Shown: piece by piece, positions 1 through 9,133 of the stretch
How the letters are laid out: each line of letters opens with the position of its first letter
Numbering within the stretch: the first letter of the stretch is position 1
NCBI GenBank assembly: GCA_028281325.1
Contig: JANQKC010000032.1
Location: forward strand, 1-64,000
Direction: 5' to 3'
Length of the DNA stretch: 64,000 bases
Source of the DNA: Alphaproteobacteria bacterium
GTDB lineage: Bacteria; Pseudomonadota; Alphaproteobacteria; UBA8366
Translations under genes and position numbers: made by a program
Notes under the pieces: generated by a model
The model's input: only the letters and a program-made list of their open reading frames with translations
The model's database searches: none
What the model was told of the DNA's origin: nothing

Positions 1-1200
1 GCGTTGATGGCGACGACCGCCATTGCCTTTGCGTCTGGTCTGGCTCTTCCGGCATCCGCGCAGGATCCGTCGAAAGCGCCAGGCGTCGTTAAGAGCGGCA
101 ACAAGATCAAAGTTACCGCGTACGGCCAAATCACGCGTCAGTTCGGTTTCGTCAATGACGGCGAGTCCACGACGTTCAAGCAAGGTTCCAACGCCAACAC
201 CTCGACCCGTATGGGCCTCGACGGCCGCGGCAAGGTGACGAAGGATGTCAACATCCGGACGCGCTTGGAATTTGCTCTGAATTCGGGTGATTCGGTTGGT
301 GGCAACCAGTTCTCGAACCAGCCGGGTTCGACAGCCAACAGAGCGGATTCGAACGATTTCGACATCCGCCATTTGGACGTAATCTTCAGTCATAAGAAGG
401 CTGGTGCGCTCTGGATCGGTCGGGGCGACACGGCCACCAACGGAATCTCGGAAATCAATTTGGCGCCTGGCATCAGTACTGGTCGTCTGGGAGGCTCGAT
501 CCATCATGCCATCGGTGAATATCGCTTGATGGACGAAGACGACAGTCTCGCGACGCAGTCGATTGGCACCGTTGACCGTTTCTTCAACAGTTTTGACGGC
601 GCGGGCCGGCAGAATCGTATTCGTTACGACACGCCATCCTTCTTCGGCTTCAAGGCGTCCGCAGGCATCATCGACAAGCACAACTTCGATGGCGCGCTGC
701 GCTACAGCGGCAAGATCGCCGGTACGGCCATTAGAGCCGGCGTCGGCTACTGTGAGACCCAGGGTGCTGAGACCGCTGGTGATAGCGCGTGCTTCGGCAA
801 CGGCGGCACCATCCGCGGTATTTCCCAGGTCAGCGGATCGGTCTCGGTGAAGACTCCGATCGGCATTGGCGCAACCTTCTCGGGTGCCAAGCAGTGGCAG
901 AATACGGCACCGACGACGGTGGACGAAGGTGATCCGTACAACATTCAGCCCTCGATCTGGTACACGACGAAGGTTACCGAGCTCGGCGCCACGACCGCCG
1001 AGTACGCCTTCCAGTACTGTAAGCATTGCGGTAAGTTGGATGATAAAGGCATCGGTCATGCCGTGACCGTCGCACAGAAAGTCGACAGTGTCGGCGGTGA
1101 CTACTACCTGACCTTCCGGCTGGTGGATGTCGAAACGGCCACGAACGACGATATCGAAAATCTGTGGTTCGTCGGCGCTGGCTTCCGCCAACGCTTCTAG
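1..1200 (+). CDS. outer-membrane porin, 5' end cut by window
   Basis: The reading frame is open from the first base, so the true start lies upstream. What remains begins inside a signal peptide: a hydrophobic stretch ending LALPASA, then QDPSK, a good signal peptidase I site. The mature part starts with a strand-like segment (KIKVTAYGQITRQFGF), alternates polar and hydrophobic residues throughout, and ends FVGAGFRQRF with the C-terminal Phe typical of outer-membrane beta-barrels. Length and pattern fit the Gram-negative porin family common in Rhodospirillales, which forms trimeric channels for small hydrophilic solutes. A CxxC-containing loop (CKHCG) near residue 340 is unusual for a porin. 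Substrate preference cannot be judged. Confidence 0.9.
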   Translation, partial: ALMATTAIAFASGLALPASAQDPSKAPGVVKSGNKIKVTAYGQITRQFGFVNDGESTTFKQGSNANTSTRMGLDGRGKVTKDVNIRTRLEFALNSGDSVGGNQFSNQPGSTANRADSNDFDIRHLDVIFSHKKAGALWIGRGDTATNGISEINLAPGISTGRLGGSIHHAIGEYRLMDEDDSLATQSIGTVDRFFNSFDGAGRQNRIRYDTPSFFGFKASAGIIDKHNFDGALRYSGKIAGTAIRAGVGYCETQGAETAGDSACFGNGGTIRGISQVSGSVSVKTPIGIGATFSGAKQWQNTAPTTVDEGDPYNIQPSIWYTTKVTELGATTAEYAFQYCKHCGKLDDKGIGHAVTVAQKVDSVGGDYYLTFRLVDVETATNDDIENLWFVGAGFRQRF

Positions 1201-1218
1201 GATTTGTGAGCTGACTTG

Positions 1219-1401
1219 ATGCGGACCGTCCGTGCCTTGTTAATCGCTTCCATTGCTCTGGCCATGCCGCTTGCGCTCGGCGCGTGCGGCATGGTCCGGG
1301 GCGACAAGGACGTCGATACGTCCGATGCGGAAGGGGCAATCGGCAAGGGCCCTGGTCTTTTGACCGGTAAACGCGGCGGGATCGTCATCTTTCAGCGCTA
1401 G
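1219..1401 (+). CDS. small predicted lipoprotein
   Basis: A 60-residue protein with a basic N-terminus (MRTVR), a hydrophobic helix and the lipobox LGAC, so Cys at about residue 23 should be acylated and the mature peptide is under 40 residues. It follows the porin stop by 18 bases and precedes a strong terminator, so it is probably co-transcribed with the porin. ATG 1219 is preferred over the adjacent TTG at 1216. No known family is recognised; small lipoproteins of this type can be envelope-stability or stress factors, but nothing here shows that. Confidence 0.7.
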   Translation: MRTVRALLIASIALAMPLALGACGMVRGDKDVDTSDAEGAIGKGPGLLTGKRGGIVIFQR

Positions 1402-1416
1402 CAGTATCCGATGAGA

Positions 1417-1455
1417 CCGCCGGTTCGGGCCAACACCCGGACCGGCGGTTTTTTT
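1417..1455 (+). terminator. intrinsic terminator after porin-lipoprotein unit
   Basis: A 13-bp stem (1417-1429 with 1436-1448, one G-T wobble) around a six-base loop is followed directly by seven T residues (1449-1455). This is a textbook Rho-independent terminator and closes the plus-strand porin/lipoprotein transcript. The following bases to 1644 show no gene. Confidence 0.93.
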
Positions 1456-1644
1456 ATGCCTGAATTGGATTTGATCCCGACTGGATGCGCGGCCTTACGT
1501 GGGGCCACCGGCGTCGATGTCAGCGCATGGTCGCCGGCAGGATGAGCTGCCTCGCGCCGACCAAGACGAAATCAGGCTTTGTCGGCACACCGACGTGTAC
1601 CGATCATCCGGGCCACCCTGAATGATAACGCCGGCGCAGGTCCG

Positions 1645-3741
1645 TCAGTTGCCTTCGCGCCGCCAGGCGAGTGCCACGGTCGCCAACACCAGGAACAGGA
1701 TCAACAGGCCGGGCAACGCGGGAATCCGCCGCACATCCGTGACGAGGTAGTCCTCGTTCGCGACCAGGCCGATCCAGTCCCGGCCGGCGGTTCGGCGTTG
1801 CGGCGCGACCCGTCGCAGCGACGGCGTTCCGTCGCGCAGCCAGTTGACCGACCCGTTCGTCGCCAGCGCGGTCGGTTGCAAGATCGACTCGGTCGCCCGC
1901 ACATCGGCCAGTTCGAGCGGGTTGAGCGTGCCGGCCGCGGCCATGGCGATAAGATCGCCGTTGGCGACCGAATACAGCCCGGTCTGCGTGACCGGCACGA
2001 CCGCGCCGTATCGTCCCGCGCCCCTTTCGGTCAGGGCGATCGTGCTCACCGTCCCGTCCGGGTTGGTGATCCTTGCCTCGGGCGCGATCGGATCGACGCT
2101 GCGGCGTTCGATATCGAGATTGCCATCGCGAACGCTCGCGCGCAGCGCATTCTCTTCCAGTTCGGGTTCCTTCATCAGCCAGTGTGCAAGCCGGCGCAGC
2201 AACTCGGCCTGCGGACCGCCGCCTTCGAATCCACGGGCCCATAACCAGATATGGTCGCTCGTCACTTGCGCCACGCGGCCCTCGCCAACCCGATCGAGGA
2301 TCAGCAGCGGCGACTCGTTGGCGCCTCTCATCAATGTATGGCCGCGCTTCGCCACCACTTCGATCTGGCGGAACCATCGGCCCCATTGCGGTTTTCCCTC
2401 GGCGTGCTGCTCCGGGCCGGCGGGAAGACCCGCCGTCACGGGATGGCTCAGGCCGGTCTCGGTGACCTGTGGGCGATAGCCGCGGGTGACGACGCTGCCC
2501 GTCGGTTCGCCGGGCAGGGCCTTTCGAAGCGAGCTGCGGTAGATGCTGAACGGGCTGGCGAAGGTTGGTCCGGCCGCCGATAACAGCGCGCCGCCGCCTT
2601 CGATATAGTCCACGATATTCTGTAGATAGACGGGGGGAAGAACGCCCCGCCGCCGGTAGCGGTCGAAGATGACAAGGTCGAACTCCTGTAGTTTGACCTC
2701 GAACAACTCCCGCGTCGGGAACGAGATGAGCGAGAGTTCGTTGATCGGCGTGCCGTCCTGTTTCTCCGGCGGCCGCAGGATCGTGAAATGCACGAGATCC
2801 ACGGAAGGGTCGGATTTCAGCAAGTTGCGCCACGTCCGCTCGCCGGCATGGGGTTCGCCGGACACCAGCAGCACCCGAAGCCGGTCGCGCACGCCGTTGA
2901 CCGACAATACCGCGCGATTGTTCGCGAGCGTGAGTTCGCCATCGATGCCCGCGACGGAGAGTTCGAACACCGTCGGGCCGCCATGCTTCAAGGTAAAGGT
3001 CATCGTGTGATCCGTGCCGACCGGCACGGACCGGGATTCCGGGTCGCCGCCGTCACGGCGAATTGTCAGGTCGGTGCTCGCGGCGTTCCCGGCCGCGGTG
3101 GCCGCGCGTCCATGGTCCTCGACGCGCACCGTCATGGTGATTTCCTTGCCGACGATGCCGTAGGAGGGCGCTCGGCTGACGATAAGGCGGCGGTCGGTTT
3201 CGTTACGCTCCCCCGCGATCAACACATGCATCGGCGAGGGCAGCCCCGCAACGTCCGACTCGTCCGGCACATCGTGCACCTGGCCGTCGGTCAGCAGGAT
3301 CGACCCCGCCAACCGCCGCGCGGGAACGTCGCGAATGGCGCGCCGCAGCGGACTGATTAACCGGCTGCCATTGGCGCCATCCGATACGCTGTCATGTTTC
3401 ACGCGGACGACGCGAAGGTCCAGCGTTGTCGACATTTTTTCCAACGCGCCGATGATCTCGGACGCGCTTTCCTGAATGGCCTCGCCGCGCTGGGCGACGG
3501 CGACGCTGGGCGTTTCGTCGATTACGACGATGGCCACGTCTTTCAGCGGTTCGCGGTCCTCTTCGACCAGCGCGGGATTCAGCAGCGCCAGCAGCAGCAC
3601 CGTGATGCCCATGGCCCGCAGCGCGGATCCGCGCGCCCGTGCCGCGAAGCCCAGCCACATCACGAAGACCCCCAGTACGATGGCGGCAATCAGGATCGGC
3701 AGCGGCAAGAGGGGGGCGAAATCGAGCGTGGTCCAACTCAT
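1645..3741 (-). CDS. large membrane protein with VWA-like and glutamine-amidotransferase-like segments
   Basis: A 698-residue protein with two N-terminal membrane helices (about 10-33 and 41-58) and one at the C-terminus (about 675-693), so the bulk should face the periplasm. Just after the second helix, VVIDETPSV resembles the first metal-site strand of a VWA domain (DxTxS-like). Residues about 290-480 resemble class-I glutamine-amidotransferase-like folds (LVIFDRYRRRG, then YIEGGGALLSAAGP), without an obvious catalytic Cys-His-Glu triad. It is the last gene of the MoxR operon, three bases after the BatA/DUF4159 gene. Such proteins recur in this context across alphaproteobacteria; the role is unknown. 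Confidence 0.75.
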   Translation of the reverse strand: MSWTTLDFAPLLPLPILIAAIVLGVFVMWLGFAARARGSALRAMGITVLLLALLNPALVEEDREPLKDVAIVVIDETPSVAVAQRGEAIQESASEIIGALEKMSTTLDLRVVRVKHDSVSDGANGSRLISPLRRAIRDVPARRLAGSILLTDGQVHDVPDESDVAGLPSPMHVLIAGERNETDRRLIVSRAPSYGIVGKEITMTVRVEDHGRAATAAGNAASTDLTIRRDGGDPESRSVPVGTDHTMTFTLKHGGPTVFELSVAGIDGELTLANNRAVLSVNGVRDRLRVLLVSGEPHAGERTWRNLLKSDPSVDLVHFTILRPPEKQDGTPINELSLISFPTRELFEVKLQEFDLVIFDRYRRRGVLPPVYLQNIVDYIEGGGALLSAAGPTFASPFSIYRSSLRKALPGEPTGSVVTRGYRPQVTETGLSHPVTAGLPAGPEQHAEGKPQWGRWFRQIEVVAKRGHTLMRGANESPLLILDRVGEGRVAQVTSDHIWLWARGFEGGGPQAELLRRLAHWLMKEPELEENALRASVRDGNLDIERRSVDPIAPEARITNPDGTVSTIALTERGAGRYGAVVPVTQTGLYSVANGDLIAMAAAGTLNPLELADVRATESILQPTALATNGSVNWLRDGTPSLRRVAPQRRTAGRDWIGLVANEDYLVTDVRRIPALPGLLILFLVLATVALAWRREGN

Positions 3742-3744
3742 AGT

Positions 3745-6510
3745 CTATTGCCCCAGTCGTTCGAGGATCGCCGGAACATGCACTTGGTCCGATTTGTAGT
3801 TGCCGGTCAGGGTATACATCACAAGATTCACGCCGAATCGAAAGGCCATCTCCCGCTGCCGTTCGCCGCCGGGCACCACCGGAAACATCGGACGGCCGGC
3901 GTCGTCGATCGCCCAGGCGGCGGCCCAGTCGTGCCCCCCCGTGATCACGCGCGACACGCCGTCGTTGGTTGTCCGGGAATCCCCGCGTTCGACCCAGACC
4001 TGTCCCCCGGTCCATCGGCCGGGAAACGCCTGCATGAGATAAAACGCCTTCGTCAGCACATGGTCGGGCGGGACCGGTTCGACCGGCGGCAGGTTCAGGC
4101 CGCGGGTCAGGCGGCGTAACGATTGCAGCAGGGGACTCGTGGCGCCGGACGATAGGTTACGGTCGCGCGTATCGATCAGAATGGTGCCGCCGGTTTCCAT
4201 GAACCGGTTGAGCTTGCCGATCGTCTCTTCGGGCAGAGCGCGCTGGTCGGCGGTGATCGGCCAATATACCAGCGAGAAAAACGCCAATTCGTCCGTGTCC
4301 AGGTTCACGCCGATCGGCGCGCCGGTTTCGATCGCCGTCCGCTGGTTCAGCACATTGCTCAACCCCGTCAAGCCGGCGCGGCTCACCGAATCGATGTCGT
4401 TTGCGCCCGTGATGACATAGGCCAAGCGGGTTGCCTGACTCGCCTCGAGGGCGAACTGGTCGGCGATGGAGGATTGCTGCGCCGACAGGTCGTTCGGCGC
4501 GCTCATCAACAGGATCAGCGCCGCCGCGACGCTCAAGGCCGTTCCGCGCGCGGCCGGGCGCAGTTTCCGGGCCAGCAAGGCATCGACCAATAAGCCGCGC
4601 AACGCCAAGGTGGCAATGATGTCGGCCAGGAACAGCAGCAGCGCCAGCAACAGCAGCCAGGGCTTCACGTCGGTTTCCTCGGAGTCGGTGTACGGCTCGA
4701 CGCCGACCCCGGCCGGCAACGCGCCCATTGCGGCCAGCGATGCGACGCGCGGCGCCAGATTCAGGGCGCGGCGCGTATCGCCGGTGCCGTAGTATCCGGG
4801 CGGGTGTTGCGGCCCGATCGTCGCGTCGGCGAAGGTCGACGCCGTAACCGGGGTCGCCGACGGCCCCGGTTTCGCCGCACGGCCGAATCCATCCAGCGTT
4901 TCGATCGGCGGCAAGGGGCGGTCGCCCGTCGCGTCCGCGGTGACGCCGCGGCTCACCGCGATGACGCGGCGCAGCATGTCGACGAACAGGCCGGACAGCG
5001 GCAGGTTCGTCCAGTTCGTGTTGGCGGTGGTGTGGATCAGCACGATCCGCCCTTCACCGCGCCGCTCCGTCGTGACCAGGGGTGTGCCGTCGGTGAGGCG
5101 GGCCCAGGTCTTTTCCGTCAGGTCGAGCGATGGTTCCGCCAGCACTTGGCGGGATATCGTTACGTCCTCGGGAATTGTGAGGCCGGAAAAGGGGCTATCC
5201 CCCGAAAACGCCGCAAGCCTCGCCGGTTGGCTCCAGAGCAACGCGCCGCCGAGTGCGCGGCCGCCGCGCCGGAGGCGCACCGGCGTCAGGTCGTCCGTAT
5301 CGTCGCGCGCGAGGCGCGGCCCGGCGAACCGGAGAAGCAAGCCGCCCTGCTCGATCCAATCGGTCAGCGTGCCGCGATCGGCCGGATTGATCGCGACTTC
5401 GTCGGGGACGATGATCACCGCGCGCCCCGACCGTACGAGCGTCGGTATATCGCCATATCGGACATCGCTATAGGGGCGCAGGGCGCGATCCAGGTAAAAG
5501 CCTTCGGACAGCAGCGACGGATCACTGTCGAGCGGTTGTTCGGAGATCAGGCCGACCGGCCGGCGGCGCCAGCGTTCGTCCAGCAACACGACCGCGCCGG
5601 CGCTCGCTTCGCCCTCCAGGTCGAGACGCGCCACTTCGTTGCGCACTTCGTTGGGAAAGTCGAAGGTGGCCGTCGTTTCGAGGGCGTCGGCCTCGAAAAC
5701 CGCCCCGCTGGTGCCGAGGACCCGGCCATCCTCCGCAAGCGCCCGAACCTCGGCGGTCGCCGTCCCGTTCGCGGCCGCGCGTCGTACCGTCACGGAGAGG
5801 CCGGCACTGCCTTCATCGGCGGGGAGCACCAGACGCGGCAGATCGATATCGTCGTCTCGAAGAACGCGCACGGAACCGTAATCCTGAAGGGTATCGATGA
5901 ACGCGGCGGAGTCTTCGTGATCCAAACTGTCGCTCAGCCAGAAGACGGTAGCGTTTCCCGTGCTCTTTAGCGTCCTGAGCGCCGCAGCCGCGGCGTTACG
6001 GTCGCTCGGCCACGGTTTCGGCCGTAGCGCGTCGACCCGCCCCCGCGCATCGTTGGGCTGAAGGACGCCGGAAACCAGGGCCGCACGGGCGTCGCCGGTG
6101 GGCGCCGTGGTCAGGATCACGATGCCGCGGTCTTCGCGTTCGGCCTGCGTGATCACTTGGCGCATCGTCGATTGCCGGGCGGCCCAATTCGCCGCCGCGG
6201 CCCAGCCGTCATCGACCGCGATCACCACGGGGCCGCGTCCGGTCAGTTCCGCGTTCGGATTGAGCAGGGGATGGGCGAGACCGAGGATCAGCAACGTCAC
6301 CGCGGCGAGCCGCAGCAAAATCAGCCACCATGGCGAACTCGCCGGTGTTTTTTCCGGGCTTTCAAGGCCGAACAACAGCCGGATGGCTGGAAAGCGGATG
6401 TTGCGCGGCGCCGGTGGCGTGACCCGCAGCAGCCACCACAACAGCGGCAGCAGGAGCAGCGCCGACAGGATCCAAGGCGAGGCGAAGGCGAGCGATCCGA
6501 GTTCCAGCAC
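3745..6510 (-). CDS. BatA-type / DUF4159 membrane protein
   Basis: A 921-residue protein. The N-terminus has two helices bracketing the aerotolerance-regulator (BatA) N-terminal signature (PWILSALLLLPLLWWLLRV, then RFPAIRLLFGLESPEKTP). A VWA-like region follows (VVIAVDDGWAAAANWA, with the metal-site residues changed). Two more helices lie around 625-690. The C-terminal 220 residues match DUF4159 (FFSLVYWPITADQ, then METGGTILIDTRD). It sits between the DUF58 gene and the 698-residue membrane protein with three-base gaps, so the set is one operon. Bat-type proteins are linked to envelope stress or metalloprotein maturation by MoxR AAA+ ATPases; the exact role here is not known. Confidence 0.85.
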   Translation of the reverse strand: MLELGSLAFASPWILSALLLLPLLWWLLRVTPPAPRNIRFPAIRLLFGLESPEKTPASSPWWLILLRLAAVTLLILGLAHPLLNPNAELTGRGPVVIAVDDGWAAAANWAARQSTMRQVITQAEREDRGIVILTTAPTGDARAALVSGVLQPNDARGRVDALRPKPWPSDRNAAAAALRTLKSTGNATVFWLSDSLDHEDSAAFIDTLQDYGSVRVLRDDDIDLPRLVLPADEGSAGLSVTVRRAAANGTATAEVRALAEDGRVLGTSGAVFEADALETTATFDFPNEVRNEVARLDLEGEASAGAVVLLDERWRRRPVGLISEQPLDSDPSLLSEGFYLDRALRPYSDVRYGDIPTLVRSGRAVIIVPDEVAINPADRGTLTDWIEQGGLLLRFAGPRLARDDTDDLTPVRLRRGGRALGGALLWSQPARLAAFSGDSPFSGLTIPEDVTISRQVLAEPSLDLTEKTWARLTDGTPLVTTERRGEGRIVLIHTTANTNWTNLPLSGLFVDMLRRVIAVSRGVTADATGDRPLPPIETLDGFGRAAKPGPSATPVTASTFADATIGPQHPPGYYGTGDTRRALNLAPRVASLAAMGALPAGVGVEPYTDSEETDVKPWLLLLALLLFLADIIATLALRGLLVDALLARKLRPAARGTALSVAAALILLMSAPNDLSAQQSSIADQFALEASQATRLAYVITGANDIDSVSRAGLTGLSNVLNQRTAIETGAPIGVNLDTDELAFFSLVYWPITADQRALPEETIGKLNRFMETGGTILIDTRDRNLSSGATSPLLQSLRRLTRGLNLPPVEPVPPDHVLTKAFYLMQAFPGRWTGGQVWVERGDSRTTNDGVSRVITGGHDWAAAWAIDDAGRPMFPVVPGGERQREMAFRFGVNLVMYTLTGNYKSDQVHVPAILERLGQ

Positions 6511-6513
6511 GGC

Positions 6514-7446
6514 CTAGGCCCCCGCTTCCGGCGCCATGGCCGTGTAAAGGTGAAGCAGCGCCGATTCGGGCGACGTGTCGGTCCGGTGTGTGGTGAAATG
6601 CCAACCGATCTGGCGCGCGATGGCTTCCAGGCCCGCCTGATGATCCTCAAGCCGGCCGTGATAGGCGGTCCGGACCGCCTCGACCCGGCTCAGCAACGTG
6701 TCGTCCTCGTTCTCGAAACCGCTGAACTTGATCCGGCCCTTGAAGGGAAGTTGCACTTCCGCCGGGTCCAGGACCTGCATCATGACGCCGCCCACGCCGC
6801 GGTCGGCCAAGCGCAAGGCGACGGCGCGGATTTCCGGCAAGGGGACAAGGAAATCGCTCAGCAACACGACTTGCCCATAGCGCGGCAAGGGGTCGCCCGG
6901 CGGCAGGTTGTCCGGCGCGTTATCCGATGTTGCGGCGGTTCCCTTCGCCGACGCGCTGTCCCGGACGATCGGATCGAGCACCGTCGCGGTGAGACGGTTG
7001 AACGCGGCGCGTCCCGTGGACGGCGGATGTTCGTGGCCCAGCAGCGCGAAGCGTTCGCCGCCGCGCATCAGCAATGCCGCCAGCGCCAACAACAGTAAAT
7101 CGGCGCGTTCCCGCTTGCTGCCCAGGTCCGGCGACGAGGTGTAATCCATCGACGGCGAGGTGTCGCGCCAGAGCCAAACGCTCTGTGCGGCTTCCCACTC
7201 GGTTTCCCGCACGAAAACGAAGCGGGACTTGGCGGTCTGCCGCCAATCGATCGTGCTGATCTCGTCCCCATGCTCGTAACGGCGGAATTGCCAGAATGTT
7301 TCGCCTTGCCCGACGCGTCGGCGGCCGTGCACGCCCTGCGCCACGGTGGTCGCAACGCGTTCCGCCGCGACCAGCAGTGCCGGAAACCGGGACGCAAGCT
7401 GTTCGGCGCGTTGTTGCCGTTCGAGGGTGGGGGGGCCGCCGTCCAT
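6514..7446 (-). CDS. DUF58 domain protein
   Basis: A soluble 310-residue protein with the DUF58 hallmark near residues 49-77: RRVGQGETFWQFRRYEHGD followed by IDWRQTAKSRF. The later half has a VWA-like fold pattern (SVWLWRDTSPSMDY, with DxSxS), suggesting a metal-ion-dependent adhesion site. DUF58 proteins are standard partners of MoxR ATPases and are thought to recruit or present substrates. It starts 20 bases after the MoxR stop and precedes the DUF4159 gene by three bases, supporting translational coupling in one operon. Confidence 0.9.
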   Translation of the reverse strand: MDGGPPTLERQQRAEQLASRFPALLVAAERVATTVAQGVHGRRRVGQGETFWQFRRYEHGDEISTIDWRQTAKSRFVFVRETEWEAAQSVWLWRDTSPSMDYTSSPDLGSKRERADLLLLALAALLMRGGERFALLGHEHPPSTGRAAFNRLTATVLDPIVRDSASAKGTAATSDNAPDNLPPGDPLPRYGQVVLLSDFLVPLPEIRAVALRLADRGVGGVMMQVLDPAEVQLPFKGRIKFSGFENEDDTLLSRVEAVRTAYHGRLEDHQAGLEAIARQIGWHFTTHRTDTSPESALLHLYTAMAPEAGA

Positions 7447-7466
7447 GCTCCTGATGCCGCCGCCCG

Positions 7467-8486
7467 TCAGGACAATCGCTCGCAGAGATGACCGATGATC
7501 GAGTCGATCGTCACGCCTTCGGCCCGCGCGGCGAAGTTGAGCGCCATACGGTGGCGCAACACCGGTGAGGCCAGGGCGATCACATCGTCGACCGACGGCG
7601 ATAGGCGCCCTTGCAGCAGCACGCGGGCGCGGCAGGCCAGCATCAAGGACTGACTGGCGCGCGGTCCGGGGCCCCAGGCGACGTGGCGGGCCACCGGGTC
7701 CAGGTCCGTCGTGTCCGGCCGTCCGGCGCGCACGATGGTCAGGATCGCTTCGACGACTTTTTCGCCGACCGGAATGCGCCGAACCAACTGTTGGGCCGCC
7801 ATAAGCTGTTCCGCCGACAGAATTGCCGCCGGCATCGATTCCGCCAGGCCGGTGGTGGAGAGCATCATCCGCCGTTCCGCGTCTTCGTCCGGGTACCCTA
7901 CTTCCACCTGGATCAGGAACCGGTCGAGCTGCGCTTCCGGCAGGGGATAGGTGCCTTCCTGTTCCAGTGGGTTCTGCGTCGCAAGCACGTGGAAGGGTTC
8001 GGGCAGGTCGTGATACTCGCCCGCGATGGAAACGCGGCGCTCCTGCATCGCCTGCAGCAGCGCGGATTGCGTCCGCGGGCTGGCCCGGTTGATTTCGTCC
8101 GCCATTAACAGCTGGCAGAAGATCGGCCCCTTGATGAACCGGAAGGACCGCTGTCCGCCGTCGCCTTCTTCCAGGACTTCCGATCCCAAGATATCCGCTG
8201 GCATGAGATCGGGCGTGAACTGGATGCGCCGGTCGTTCAGCCCTAGGACGTGGCCCAGCGTTTCGACCAGACGGGTCTTGGCCAAGCCGGGCACGCCGAT
8301 CAGCAAGGCATGGCCGCCGGCCAGCAAGGTGATCAGCGTTTCCTCGATCACGTGTTCCTGGCCGTAGATAACCTGGCCGATGGCTTTTCGCGTTTGAACC
8401 AGGGTTTCGCCGGTCGTTTCGATATCTCTGCTAAGTGTCTCGATCTCGGTCTTGCTGTCCGCAGGGCTGGTAATTGCCGGGCTCAC
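7467..8486 (-). CDS. MoxR-family AAA+ ATPase
   Basis: A 339-residue AAA+ protein: Walker A GVPGLAKT (residues 64-71), Walker B LLMADE (126-131), sensor-1 region VLATQNPLEQEGTYPLPEAQ, and a C-terminal lid domain. MoxR ATPases act as chaperones for metal-cofactor insertion or complex assembly. It is the first gene of the four-gene minus-strand operon with DUF58, BatA/DUF4159 and the large membrane protein. Only 50 bases separate its start from the divergent DUF1285 gene, so both promoters must lie in that gap. Confidence 0.95.
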   Translation of the reverse strand: MSPAITSPADSKTEIETLSRDIETTGETLVQTRKAIGQVIYGQEHVIEETLITLLAGGHALLIGVPGLAKTRLVETLGHVLGLNDRRIQFTPDLMPADILGSEVLEEGDGGQRSFRFIKGPIFCQLLMADEINRASPRTQSALLQAMQERRVSIAGEYHDLPEPFHVLATQNPLEQEGTYPLPEAQLDRFLIQVEVGYPDEDAERRMMLSTTGLAESMPAAILSAEQLMAAQQLVRRIPVGEKVVEAILTIVRAGRPDTTDLDPVARHVAWGPGPRASQSLMLACRARVLLQGRLSPSVDDVIALASPVLRHRMALNFAARAEGVTIDSIIGHLCERLS

Positions 8487-8536
8487 GGCGTATCTCCTGT
8501 AATCGAGTATGATGAATGTGATGATATGATCCGGGG

Positions 8537-9133
8537 ATGAGCAAGCAACCCCCTAATCCCGCCTTTCTCGCTGATTTGATCGAAAATCACCGTACGGGCG
8601 ACGAACCTGTTGCAGCCCCGCAGTGGGATTTTGATCCTAGTGTCTGCGGCGACTTCGGAATCCGTATCGGTCGAGATGGCACATGGTACTATCATGATAC
8701 CCCTATCGGCCGTAAACCGATGTGCAAGCTCTTTTCCACCGTGCTACGGCGCGACGATATGGGCAACTTTTATTTGGTGACACCGGTCGAGGCAGGCCGG
8801 ATCGAGGTCGATGATGCGCCGTTTACCGCGGTTGAGGTCATCTCCGAAGGAAACGGCGAGGCGCGGGCAATCACCTTCCGAACGAACCTGGATCACATGG
8901 TGACCGCCGGTCCCGGCCACCCGATTCGCGTGATCGATGATGCGGAGAGCGGCCAACCATCGCCGTATGTCCTGGTGCGCGATAATCTGGAGGCGCTGAT
9001 TCTGCGACCGCAATTCTATCAACTGGTGGAAATGGCCGAGGAACGGGTCGAGGGCGACTCGACGGTGTTCGGTGTTTGGAGCGGCGGCGTCTTTTTCAAG
9101 CTCGGCGCCGTGCCGACGGATGGATTGGCATGA
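8537..9133 (+). CDS. DUF1285 domain protein
   Basis: A 198-residue soluble protein matching DUF1285 in length and pattern: a GIRIGRDGTWYYHDTPIGRK segment near residues 43-62, LVRLF-like KLFSTVLRRDD, and YLVTPVE. Function of the family is unknown. The gene starts a plus-strand set with the Nudix and CCA-adding enzymes; its stop overlaps the next start (ATGA), so translation is coupled. It is divergent from the MoxR operon, an arrangement repeated in many alphaproteobacteria as far as I recall. Confidence 0.88.
   Translation: MSKQPPNPAFLADLIENHRTGDEPVAAPQWDFDPSVCGDFGIRIGRDGTWYYHDTPIGRKPMCKLFSTVLRRDDMGNFYLVTPVEAGRIEVDDAPFTAVEVISEGNGEARAITFRTNLDHMVTAGPGHPIRVIDDAESGQPSPYVLVRDNLEALILRPQFYQLVEMAEERVEGDSTVFGVWSGGVFFKLGAVPTDGLA

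Noticed and set aside
1604..2833. 409-codon open frame on the minus strand inside the 698-residue gene
   Set aside because: Low-complexity Arg/Gly/Pro-rich text with no family pattern; typical out-of-frame shadow in GC-rich DNA.
4804..5970. 388-codon plus-strand frame opposite the DUF4159 gene
   Set aside because: Antisense of a clearly coding frame and Arg-rich throughout; no homology pattern.
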